Assembly (NCBI RefSeq): GCF_023278565.1
Contig: NC_064677.1
Span: 5,394,001-5,458,000, forward strand
Source: Colletotrichum lupini
Taxonomy: Eukaryota; Ascomycota; Sordariomycetes; Glomerellales; Glomerellaceae
DNA length: 64,000 nucleotides
Direction: 5' to 3'
Shown: piece after piece, positions 24,901 to 35,819 of the stretch
How positions within the stretch are numbered: the stretch's first letter is position 1
How the letters are laid out: each line of letters begins with the position of its first letter
Notes under the pieces: model-generated
The model's input: only the letters and a program-made list of their open reading frames with translations
Database searches by the model: none
What the model was told of the DNA's origin: nothing
Position numbers and translations under genes: made by a program

Positions 24901-25425
24901 ATTAGTTTAAAAATAGTTTAAAACGACTTTAAAAAGTATTATATACCGTTCCTTATAGCGCTTTAATATTTTTTAGATATAAATTATATATATTGATATA
25001 GTATATAATACCTTTTTTATTTATTTCTAAATACTATATTAATTAATTATAATATATAATCTTTTATATTATAGTTTAGTAATTATTTTATTAGTTTTAA
25101 TACCCGTTTATAGTAGTTTTAATAAAAATTAAAATAAGTAATATTTTAAAAGTTTTATTAAAAGGGTTCTAAACCTATTTAAAATAAATTTAAAAATAGT
25201 TTAAAAAAAGTCTTACTTCTTTTTATTTAAATAAATTACTATTTTTATAAATTTTTTAAAATATATTAAGATTATTTCGTACTTATTAATTGAAATAATA
25301 AGGGTTAAAAAGTAATATTAATAATTTAAGTTCGGGGAAAATACCCGTATTATTTAATAAATTTATTAAAACTATTCTAAATAGGTTCTAAATCGGTCCT
25401 AAACTAATTCAGAACTATTTTAATA
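21945..25425. repeat. Subterminal clusters of the 11-bp module (right side)
   Basis: The same module as on the left side recurs about every 200-300 bases, for example near 22425-22470, 22855-22910, 23400-23445, 23625-23680, 24175-24220, 24440-24485, 24890-24935 and 25375-25425. Several copies keep TTCGGAAT. I saw none inside the hAT element or the 20757-21846 insertion, which agrees with those being later insertions. Confidence 0.6.
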
Positions 25426-25541
25426 TAACTATAATTTCTATTTAAGGTATATAGGAGGAGAAGTTAAAAAATTTCTATTTTAGTATATAGCCCGTGACTT
25501 AACTTATAGTATATAGATAAAAAGTTAAAAATATATAGGGT

Positions 25542-25594
25542 GGTTAGCTAACCCCCCCCCCCCCCCCCCTACAGGTTAGTTTACCTGTGTTTAC
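25542..25594 (-). repeat. Right terminal inverted repeat with palindromic core and C18 tract
   Basis: Mirror arrangement of the left end: the perfect 12-bp palindrome GGTTAGCTAACC (25542-25553), a run of 18 C (25552-25569), then ACAGGT-TAGTTT-ACCTGT (25571-25588, a perfect hairpin) and GTTTAC. Relative to the left end, the hairpin arms differ at both paired positions, so each end keeps its own perfect pairing. Confidence 0.8.
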
Positions 25595-27432
25595 AATCGG
25601 CGTGCCTGGGCTGAACGAACCGATCTCGGGAGCGACAAGGGAAATTTCTCAATGGGCTTGCTTACTGGGTTCCAGCCCGGTTTGCAATGAGCCGCTCGGC
25701 AGAGATTGCGCGCGCCGTTTCCAGAAAATATCTCAGTAAGGACACAGAGGAGCGATTCCCCGATGCGGTTGGTGTACGGAGATGGACTAAAGGTAGTTTC
25801 TAACTTTCTTCAGCTCTTGTGTGTGGCTCAAACAACGGACGCCACAGGTACCCGGCGACCGTCTGCGCTGCTCAGAGGTACTCCCTTAGATACTCTCCAC
25901 GGCACGACACGGGTAGTAAGCTGAAAAACACGATACACGTTATTTTACCTTGGTAACCTTACCACCTTACTAACCCTACAGCTTTACCCCTCTGCATCCC
26001 ACCGTATGCTCCCCCCAAAAATGACCAAAAGGGGTGTCATCATCGGGTGGCATGAAAAGGGTATCAGGGTGTGTCGCCTAAATAAGTCCGTTTCCATGGA
26101 AAGACTGGACACGCTGGGGGAGAAATGATGATGTGATTGGCTGAGAGCTCTCGGGTGGGATGAGGGGGCCGCAAGCTTGTGGTTTCGTCACCCCCCATCT
26201 CCAAGGACGGGAACGTCATTTCTGGATTTCTGGATTTCTGCAGGGAACCTGGCACATCTGGAAAGGGAGAGAGGTACAATCTGAGCAGTGAGAGGGGAGG
26301 GGGAAGCAGAATGAGGGGCGCACCACAGCAGGCCAAGGGTTGATTTGCGATGACCTTGTTGCACAAAATCACACTAGGCGCCAATCTGGACAGTCGTCGA
26401 GGTTCTATCGTGTTCATCAATGGGGCTATGCTGGAATAGCGTCGGTACCTTGGTTGTTTGAGTCCTTTAATACAACCTGAGCTGGTGACCTTGCCTTATG
26501 TGATTCAGGCGCAGACTCGGGACGAGGAGTGGGAGAGATAGAGAGAGATACCTTAGGTTCTATGTATCCCGAACAGTCGAGAAGAAAGAAAGAAAGAAAG
26601 AAGGAAGACCATCATCTACCCATCCATCCCGTCCAACCATCCATCCCACCTTGCTTCTACATTACACTACCTCACTCCGTACAATACATGCTCAGCTCGC
26701 TTTCGTTCTCGTGCGACTTGCAGAAAACTTGGCAGCAGCAACAACAACACCATCATCCTCGCTCACGAACGACAGCGGGATTCCAACGTTGGAATCTTCT
26801 CTTTCGTGGGATAATTCGCACCCCATTGGTTCCAACCACGCCGCTCACCTCGATGCCTACCTATCTCTAGGTATCATCGGATATTCATCACAACATCCAC
26901 AGCTTTGCTGTACGCATTATCCAACCCACCCCACCATTGTCTGTGGTTTGTCTGTTGTCGCCGACCAAAGCGTCTCACATTCCCCCAACCGAACCGACTT
27001 CCAGTCAGTCCCTCATTCAGCAGCAGCATCCTCCACCAATTCCCCTCCTCATCCAACCCCTCCGCCGACCTATCAACAGGTCCGAGTACCCAGTATTCCT
27101 GCGAGCATAAGCCATAAACTGCCTTACCTTTCTTTACCCATTCTTTTCCTTTTACTACGGAGTGCGGCATACGGATAACCAGCCCGTCCCTTGTGCTTGA
27201 CCACCGGCTGCTCCATTCTTTACCTTACATTACCTCCCCACGAGAGACGGAGTACGGGATCCAGGACACGCTCATATAAACTCAGACTATCTTACGAGGA
27301 AGTGGGGAACCCAAGCAACCTTGCCTGGCCCGCGTTCCAGAGGTGTCCATAATAGCATCCTTTTACGGATACTGTTGCTCCAGCTAGGTTCATGTGTGTG
27401 AGTGAAGCCGAGCTTCCTTACTGCTCTGCAAC
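25595..27432. other. Intergenic region and 5' leader of the oxysterol-binding protein gene
   Basis: Normal composition starts immediately after the mobile element. Short open frames (72, 118, 113 and 175 codons) show no domain. From about 26580 to 27430 the plus strand is rich in pyrimidines and CATC/CAAC repeats, typical of a fungal promoter and long 5' UTR. A short AGAAAG microsatellite lies near 26581-26605. Confidence 0.5.
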
Positions 27433-30400
27433 ATGTCGGACGCTGGCGATAGGTACGTGATGATCCACCTCAATCTGCTCCCGTCCTCTCCACGCCTGTG
27501 GCATTCCAGCTGCTATGCACACATCCACAATCTCCCATCCCTTCTGGCACCATCCTCCCATTCCCACTGCACCTGTCATCGGGACCGACATAAACCTCAG
27601 CAGCAAGGCGTCTGCCCATACACTCTCTCCGGGGCGGCCTGCAGCAGCAGCAGCAGCAGCACCAGCAACAGCACCTTCCGCATCCCAATCTTGGCGGCAG
27701 CAAAGCTAACCCTCTCCTGATTCTCCAGCACCCACAAGCGGTCAAAGTCGGCCGCTGCCCTCTCACTCCTACGACGAAACCACTCTCGCAGCGAAGAAGA
27801 CCCATCCACCACGGATGACGGTGCGCCGCTGACGTCGCCACCTTCTACAGCGGCTTCCGCGACAAACATATCCATGGCTCAAAACGTCCCCCGCGGCAAC
27901 GGGGCCAACAGGCTCTCCATCTCCCCTTCCATGGGCCGAACCCCTTCCCACAACAGCCCCCCCTCCGCAACCGCATCTACATCCGCATCCAAGATGAGCG
28001 TCGCAGGTAGCGAAAAGGGCGTCTCTCTCGAGCAATCTGTCCGCAAGTTCCGCATCGTCGAGGCCCTGCGAAGCGGCGACACTGCCTCCATTTCCAAGGC
28101 CATCAGGGATACCGCCGAGGGCGGGCCCCGCACGAGCATCTCCTCCATCAATACCCTCAGCGGCACCGGCCTCGACGACACCACCGTGCTTCACCTTGCG
28201 ATCCAATGCGCCGAATACCCCGTTGTCGAGTACGTCCTGTCTGACGGCGCTGGGACCATCGATATCAACGCTAGAGACAAGGATGGAAATACCCCGCTGC
28301 ACGTAGCTGCCGTCCAGGGCCGAACCCAGGTTGTCAAGCTCTTGCTGGACCAGAAGGAGATCAACGATGCCATCGCCAACTACCAGGGCCGATTGCCCAT
28401 CGATGTCGCTCGAAACCCCGATATTTTCCAGCTTCTCCAGCTGTCGCGATCCATCTTTGCCGAGAACAAGGTTAGACAGATCCAGGGTCTGATTGCGCAG
28501 AACGATTACAAGGCTCTCGAGACTGTATTGGAGGAGTCACGCCTCAAGCAGATTCTCGACATCAACAGCACAGAATTCGTTACCGAACCCACAACCCTCC
28601 AGGCCGGCGGAAACCTTCTCCACGAGGCCGCCCGCAAGAAGAATACCCAACTCATCCAGGTCCTCCTGCTCCACGGAGCCGATCCCTTCCGTCGGGACCG
28701 CAAGGGCAAGCTTCCGCAGGATGTGACAAAGGACGATACCACACGCGCCATGCTTAAGCGATCCCCCGCTGCCGTTGCGGCTCAGAGAGGTATCCAGGAG
28801 AAAGCCGTTCTCGGCCAGGCGGCTTCACAGGGCGCTGGAGCCGCGGCCTCTGCCGATCCTGTGGCCGGAAAGGAGGCGCGAGAGATGAAGGGCTACCTGA
28901 AGAAGTGGACCAACTACCGCAAGGGATACCAGCTTCGATGGTTCGTTCTCGAGGACGGCGTTCTGAGCTACTACAAGCACCAGGACGATGCCGGCTCCGC
29001 TTGCCGTGGCGCCATCAACACGCGCATCGCCAAGCTGCATATGAGCGCCGACGAGAAGACCAAATTCGAGATTATCGGCAAGTCTTCAGTCAAGTACACC
29101 CTCAAGGCCAACCACGAGGTCGAGGCGAAGCGTTGGTTCTGGGCCCTGAACAACTCCATTCAGTGGACAAAGGACCAGGCAAAGGAGGAAGAGCGCCAGC
29201 GCGCTCGCGGCGCCGAGCTGCTGAGGCAGGCAAAGGCAGAGCAGTCTGGAAAGTCGCCAGAGCTGTCCATCAACGAGGCTCAGAGCGAGAGCGCCAGCGT
29301 GGCCGATGGAAGAAGCAGTGTGCAGATCCCCAGGACTATGTCGCACAGCAAGATGTCCGTCCCCAGAAGCGACTTTGCTGGCGCAAGCACCGTCGCTAGC
29401 AACGATGACGACTTTGCCGATGCCGCGACAGATGCGGGTCAATCTCGCGTAACAAGAGGGCACCATGGACCAGACGATGACGATGATGATGACGACTTTG
29501 AGGATGTCAGTAGCCGTGAAGAGCCCTCTGTCAGCAAGGACGCCTTCAGCATCACAGCTCAGTCGGCCAAGCTACAGCTCGATACCATTTCAGCTGTCAA
29601 TGCTGCGATGCTCTCCGAGGCCTCTAAGAACCCGAATACGATTGTTTCCGACACCAAGGTCACTCAGGCTCTCACAACCTACGATGCTGCTGTCAGGAGT
29701 CTGACGGGACTTATCGGAGACCTGATGCGGATTTCAAAGGATCGCGATGCCTACTGGCAGTACCGGCTGGACCGCGAAATCGACATGCGCCGCATGTGGG
29801 AGGAGAGCATGGCCAAGGTTGCCAAGGAGCAGGAGATCCTGGAGGAGCGTGTCGACCAGGCTGAGCAGAAGCGCAAAGCTGCCAAGCGTGCGCTCCGCGA
29901 AGTTATGAACGAGCAGCCAACGGCCACTAGCCAGGACCTCGAGGGTGACAGAAAGGTGGATGGTACTGCGACCGTGGAGGCCGCCATCGGTGCCGACGAC
30001 ACGAATATCGCAGCCCCACCAGCGGCGCCTGAGAGGACCTTGACAAGGAAGAAGACGGTTCTTGATTCGCTTGAGCTGTCTGACTCTGAGTCGGATGACG
30101 AGGATGAGTTCTTTGATGCAGTTGATGCTGGAGAGGTTGAGGTCAGCCACTTGCCGCATGCCGATGCGGTGCCTACTCCTCACGAGGAGAAGGAGGAACA
30201 GCAACTTGTCGTTTCTGGTGGCACAGATCTCAGCAGCTCCTTCAGGGGTTACGAGAATGGCATCAGAAGTCGTCTCAAGATGGATGCTGATGATCGGCTC
30301 AAGATCTCACTTTGGGTAAGCTACGCTATTTCAAGCGCTATGTACGTCCGGTTTGCTAATCTGTCTGCAGGGCATTCTCAAGTCTATGATTGGCAAGGAT

Positions 30401-31564
30401 ATGACCAAGATGACTTTGCCTGTGTCATTCAACGAGCCTACCTCTCTGTTATACCGCGCTGGTGAGGACATGGAATACGTCGACCTTCTGGACCAAGCTG
30501 TAGAGAGATCTGACTCGATTGAACGTCTCATCTATGTGGCTGCCTTTGCTGCTAGTGAATACGCTTCCACTGTCGGTCGTGTGGCGAAACCCTTCAATCC
30601 GCTTCTTGGAGAGACTTTTGAATACGTCCGGCCTGACAAGAACTACCGCTTCTTTATTGAGCAGGTTTCTCACCATCCTCCAGTGGGTGCCGCCTGGGCT
30701 GAATCACCCCACTGGACCTACTGGGGTGAATCGGCCGTCAAGACAAAGTTCTACGGCAAGTCCTTTGATGCCAACCCTCTTGGAACGTGGTTCTTGAAGC
30801 TTCGACCCAAGTCTGGAGGCAAAGAAGACCTTTACACCTGGAGAAAGGTCACCACATCCGTCATTGGCATCATCACTGGTAACCCTACTGTTGACAACTA
30901 TGGACCCATGGAGGTCAAGAACTGGACAACTGGCGAGGTGTGCCAGATCGAGTTCCAGCCGCGTGGCTGGAAGGCGTCTAGCGCATACAAGATTTCCGGC
31001 AAGGTCCTCGACTCTGATGGAAGAGTCCGATACAGCATGGGCGGCCGATGGAACTCGAAGCTTTACGCTCGTCTCACGCCTGGATACGAAGCTACGGTCG
31101 AGGATCCTGGTGACTCGGCTTCGCTCCACAAGGGCAGCATCACCGACCCTAACAAAGCTTTCCTCATCTGGCAGGCCAACCCCCGCCCGCCCGGCATTCC
31201 CTTCAACCTCACCCCCTTCGTGCTCACCTTCAACCACATCGACGACAAGCTCAAGCCTTGGCTGCCGCCCACGGACTCTCGTCTTCGTCCCGATCAGCGC
31301 GCCATGGAGGATGGAGAGTACGACTTTGCTGCAGAGGAGAAGAACCGTCTGGAGGAGGCTCAGCGCGCGAGAAGAAAGCAGCGCGAGGAGAAGGGCATCG
31401 AGTTCCGGCCCGCGTGGTTCGAGAAGACGACGTGCGAGATTACGGGTGAGGAGTACTGGAAGTTCAACGGCAAGTACTGGCAGCAGAGAGAGAAGGCCGG
31501 TCCCGAAGGGAACCCGCAGCAGGCCTGGGAGGGTCTGGAGCCCATCTACGAGGACGCGAAATAG
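27433..31564 (+). CDS. Oxysterol-binding protein, Osh1/Osh2 type (ankyrin, PH, FFAT, ORD)
   Basis: Three exons: 27433-27452 (only 20 nt, MSDAGD), 27729-30315 and 30371-31564, with introns of 276 and 55 bases; 1266 aa, close to the yeast Osh1/Osh2 length. The upstream start is preferred over the ATG at 27874 because the frame stays open and protein-like back to the acceptor at 27728 ([17 protein letters not shown]) and joins exon 1 in phase. Ankyrin repeats lie at about 150-310 ([19 protein letters not shown]). A PH domain spans about 393-490 ([20 protein letters not shown]). An FFAT-like motif, [10 protein letters not shown], at about 800 would bind VAP proteins of the ER. The sterol/lipid-transfer domain covers about 870-1266 with [12 protein letters not shown] and EQVSHHPP. 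Likely role: lipid exchange at ER contact sites. Confidence 0.95.
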
Positions 31565-34500
31565 GAGGCTCGCGTCGTTCTAGGAGGTGTTTGTTCTGTC
31601 AGTGGAGGCGGGATCGGTGGGGCCAGCAGCGGGTACCAAGTTGTGCCGGACACGAAGCCGCAGCAGCAGGTAGTGCGTCTTGCGGACGGACCGAGCGGCT
31701 TCCGGTGGACTGTTGCCGGAAAAAGGTAGATCCCGCCTGCATTGCATGTCGGAGAGCCAGGATGCAAATGGTGTAACATAGATGATATTGAAATAAGCAA
31801 TCGCTCGTTCTCGGCATGTCCGTGTGTGTAGTCCTCCTTATTGCGAAGTCTGGAAGGGCGTCTAGCTCATGCTAGATGAGGCCATGGTGTGATGTAAGTG
31901 TGTCTTAACGAGTCCGATCGTGAGACGGTCTGGCTTAGGAAAGATGAGGCTAGCGATAACGGATACGGCTTGTTGAAGAGGAAGCTGAGAGAGGTCTGGG
32001 TACGGTGGAGGTAGGTAAGGTAGGGTGAATGCGCGAAGAGTCAAGTACCTTGGGGAAAAGGATCTAGCTGTTTGAACGGCCGCGGCTGGAAATTTTGCTT
32101 AGTGGGTTCATGGAATTTGTTGTCCCTCGCGGTACATAACTAAGGTCACGGAAGGCGCGACTGGGTAGGACGCTCTTACCCACCATATTCTGTAGCAAAG
32201 GTACGTATGTAGGCACCCGAATGATCACGCTTGATAAGTCTTGTTCAGGCGATTCTTTTTCGCTTAGGTTCTGAGGCATGCTTCTCCGTGAACTGGTGCA
32301 TTTCAGGCCGGCTGGAGGAGCAGCATCTCTTCCATTATGGCTATCCTCTTCACCATCATCTACTACCTAGGAAACAAGTACTTGTAGCTGATAGGCCTGT
32401 CTCTCTTTGACGTATTCGGCCTGTAATATGAGCGAAAGGGTGAGATGCGGCTATCTGAGGTGTCTGTCTACCTAGGTGACTGCATGCTGACTTTTACTTG
32501 GACCTGCCATTGCCCTCTATAGCTAGGATCCAGCTATCGACACTCAGCCTTCAAACCGAGATACAAAGCTCTTTGACTCGGGTACTTTACTGAACCGCCC
32601 AGTCAGAGAGATGTAACTTGGCTAGTGTGGTACTGCAATAGCTTTTGTAGCCTACGTCTTTCACATACGGATACATAGTGCGCTGTGGAACGTGGTGTCC
32701 AAGATATAAAACATCCTACCTAGAGCCCGCTGATAAACTCCTTTCTCTAGCTTAATTGAGCGGCGTGAATGGGGCTAATAGTAGCTTGTCTCTAGCTACG
32801 GTATGCTCTCGTTCGCGTGCTGAATCGCCTTCGTGATCTGAAGGGGCGGCGGTCTGGAATACGAAACCACGCAGTGTGGCCAAGTGAGAAAAGCACATCT
32901 CACATCGTTCTGTCAACCATTTTACTCGTAGTAATTGATTATGAATACGTGGGAAGTGAGAACGGAGTAGAACATGCGGTAGTCATCTTTCTATTTGGGC
33001 ATAGTGACCGGGGGGGGGGGGGTACGGCTGGCTAAATGATCATCTTGACAAGATGAAGATAAGAAGTAAAAGGAAAGAAGATCATCTGCGTTCGCTATCG
33101 TCAGAAATAGGGGCGAACAAAGCATTCCATCGCGAACAGTTGCGGTTATGGAGGTAAGAGGTCGGGGTACTTGATGGGTATTAAGTATCCTAATTCGATA
33201 CGAGTGGCAAGAGCGGCGCAAGACCGCCTCCACGGGAGGCATCCAAATAGGCATGAAAATGCCTCTTCGGCTGGCAATCACGTCTGAAAGATGGCCTGTT
33301 ATTGGATCTTACCTCCGATATGTGAAGCTGAAATCAATGTGAACATGCAGGGCACAATTTCAGTACGCATGGGCACGGTCAATGAGTTCGTGGCACTTCT
33401 TGAGTTTCCTTGCTAATCGTTCAAGACGGCCTGCCGATATTGCTATTGGATCACATGTTCAAGATAGTAATGCTGGGATGAAATACAGACATAAGACGCA
33501 TTCATTACAGTTGCCTGATATCTTGCTTGTATTGGGCAGCTTGAAGTTCTAGAGCCGAGGCAAGCGGCGGCACGGAACGATTAGTGAACCTGGAGAGACA
33601 CCGGAAGCGCTCCCGCAGGTGCTCTCCGTTCGGACGGATTAATCAAACTACCGTCCAACTGTCTGGTCTTCAAACCGTGAGGAACGCGTCGCATCAGAAT
33701 GGTAGACTGTACAATTGCAATGTGTAAAGTAATATGTGAGGGAGTCTATCTACCGCCATCAGGGGAGGACATCGTACGTCGCGGAGCTACCATTTCGGGT
33801 GTTTATTTGCACATGACCCCTGCGATCTTCTCTACCTCTTCTCAATGGCAGTATCTACTCCGTACAGACTGTAGCCCGGTCCTGAGTTGATTCTTCCCCT
33901 TGACGACAGGTGCAGTCGAGCGTTGTTGGGCACCTGCCCCGCCAAGAAGCTTGTGATACCGGTCGGAGCTTGGAGTGGAGGGCGGCGTGTGCACCCGGCG
34001 CCCGTGGGAGGTGGGACTTTGGGGGGCCACTCACCGAGTCCCGGGAGCACCTCGGTGAGCTCGGGTGGAGAGCGGCACGTTTCCTGCAGCAGGTGCAGGC
34101 GCTGGAGACTCGCAGCTGCCCACGACTCGCCACGGTCCGTGATCCCCTGAGCGCAGCAGTGACATCCAATCAAAACGCTCCGCTTTTGGACCTCGGCACT
34201 TTCCCCCCCTTGCCTTGCCCAGTGGCCACGACCCCAATTGATGTCACATTTAGGGGACCTGGTCGCGCATCTCAATCCGGACTCCTGGGTTCATTCACAA
34301 GCGAATCCTTTTCTCATCCCCATTGTGTCGTTCATCTTCTTCGTCTCTCATACCATCCTTTTCTTCATTTGCAACACAGGCTCTCAGAGGGGTAGATTAA
34401 GAGGCGCAGCGGACTAAAGCGGTCGTGTTTGACCTTGCGAAACGCCAAGACTCGGTGTTTAGAGGAGAGAGATTTCTTCGGGGCTTAGAGGCGAGCTCAT

Positions 34501-34576
34501 CAACACACATCATCAAAGACTGTAGACGGCAATCGATTTAGAGCCAAAACTTCGGGAAGAAGAATAAACCGGCACA
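31565..34576. other. Long intergenic region, no gene recognised
   Basis: About 3 kb. The first few hundred bases should hold the 3' UTR of the oxysterol-binding protein gene, the last several hundred the promoter and pyrimidine-rich leader of the thioesterase gene. Short frames at 33832-34395 overlap in five frames at once, a composition effect. A run of 13 G lies at about 33010-33022. I see nothing else. Confidence 0.5.
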
Positions 34577-35819
34577 ATGGCATCAGGTAGATCAACAATC
34601 ATCCGGCCCCCGCCGGATGACCCGAACAAGAGTCCGATGGAGAACGTATTGGAGGTGACGGAGCTCGGCGTGCTTGGTCCGGTGAGTGAATCCCACCCGA
34701 TGCCGTCGGGGGCCACATGTCTGCCAATGACACAAGCGTACATGTCAGAGAGTGAACATGAATTGACATCGTAAACAGGACATTTTCACGAACACGCGCA
34801 CGCCGTGGCACCCGCCCGGCGCCCGCGGCATCTTTGGCGGCGCCGTCATCGCGCAGTGCCTCGCCTCCGCGCAGAAGACGGTACCCAACGACTTCTTTCT
34901 TCACTCGTGCCACTGCTACTTTCTCCTCGCGGGCTCCTCCGAGATCCCCATCCTCTTCCACGTGGAGCGCGTCCGCGACGGCCGCTCCTTCGCCACGCGC
35001 ACCGTGCAGGCCCGTCAGCGCGGACGGTGTATCTTCACGACGACCGTCTCCTTCGTCAAGGAGGGCAGCGGCGGCGAGAAGCAGGTCCGGCACGCGGCGC
35101 CGCTGCCCGACGGCGTGAAGCCGCCCCCGGACAACTGGAAGGGCGAACCCGAGTGGAGCACGCACTCGCCCTTCCAGACGCACCGCATCTCCATCGTCGG
35201 GGCCAGGGACAAGGGCAAGAGGCTCGACGAGCTGAAATCGCGCAACTGGGTCCGCGCGCGGGGCCGTATCTCGGTGAGCGGCGGCCACCAGGCGCACCTG
35301 AACGCGCTGGCGTACATGTCGGACAGCTATTTCATCGGCACCGTCGGGCGGATCCACAGGCTGTGGCGGTTCCCCTTCAAGCCCGAGGAGTTTGACGACC
35401 TGCCGCCCGAGCTGCGGGAGCAGGTCGAGCGGCTCAACGAGTTTGAGGGAAACACCGAGGCTGGCGGGATCGAGTACTGGAAGACGAGGCCGCACCTGGG
35501 CATGATGGTCAGCTTGGACCACTCCATCTACTTCCACGAGCCGAGGCGGGTGAGGGCGGACGAGTGGATGTTTACCGAGATGGAGAGCCCCTGGAGCGGC
35601 GACGGACGGGGCGTGGTGCTGCAGAAGATTTTTGCGAGTGATGGGACGCTGTTGGCGACTTGTGTTCAGGAGGTGAGTTGCCCCTTCATCGCCGCTGTTC
35701 TAGTTCTTTTCTTCCCACCATTGATGTGTGATGCGTGCTGACTTCTTTTCATTTAGGGTGTCGTTCGATTGAAACAACAGGAGGACGATGACGAAAAGGA
35801 ACCAAAGTCCAAGTTGTAG
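34577..35819 (+). CDS. Peroxisomal acyl-CoA thioesterase, TesB/type II family
   Basis: Exons 34577-34681, 34779-35672 and 35757-35819 with introns of 97 and 84 bases, all in phase 0; 353 aa, close to yeast Tes1 and bacterial TesB. The enzyme hydrolyses acyl-CoA to free fatty acid and CoA and supports peroxisomal beta-oxidation. It has two hotdog domains: the N-terminal one includes FGGAVIAQCLASAQKTV. The C-terminal one includes HQAHLNALAYMSDSYF (the Asp expected in the active site), SLDHSIYFHEP, and CVQEGVVRL with the expected Gln. The last intron lies inside this final motif. The C-terminus is SKL, a canonical PTS1 peroxisomal signal, encoded on the 63-nt last exon after an acidic stretch. 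If the last intron is kept, the product ends in a hydrophobic tail without SKL. Confidence 0.95.

Larger units (their letters stand above)
14674..25594. mobile_element. 10.9-kb RIP-degraded DNA transposon with nested insertions
   Basis: An AT-rich block with a defined beginning and end. AATCGGCA (14666-14673) on the left and AATCGGCG (25595-25602) on the right form a 7-8 bp target-site duplication with at most one transition difference. The ends are inverted repeats of about 24-27 bp sharing the core AGGTAAACTAACCT. Inside, a 12-bp palindrome-like box and a C-run sit next to each end. Subtracting the two nested insertions leaves about 6.4 kb. Clusters of an 11-bp module fill both subterminal parts but not the nested elements. 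Target-site size and subterminal repeats suggest a cut-and-paste DNA transposon (hAT- or Mutator-like). No transposase could be read because RIP has destroyed the coding sequence. Confidence 0.8.

Noticed and set aside
14674..25594. A Starship-type giant element
   Set aside because: No tyrosine-recombinase captain or cargo gene is readable, and the size is explained by nested ordinary transposons.
26064..26420. 118-codon minus-strand frame
   Set aside because: Pro/Leu-rich with no domain and no splice partners.
27874..27876. ATG at 27874 as start of the oxysterol-binding protein
   Set aside because: The frame upstream is open and protein-like to a good acceptor, and joins an upstream ATG exon in phase.
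33832..34395. Overlapping frames of 60-160 codons upstream of the thioesterase
   Set aside because: Several frames on both strands are open at once without any domain; GC-rich promoter DNA explains them.
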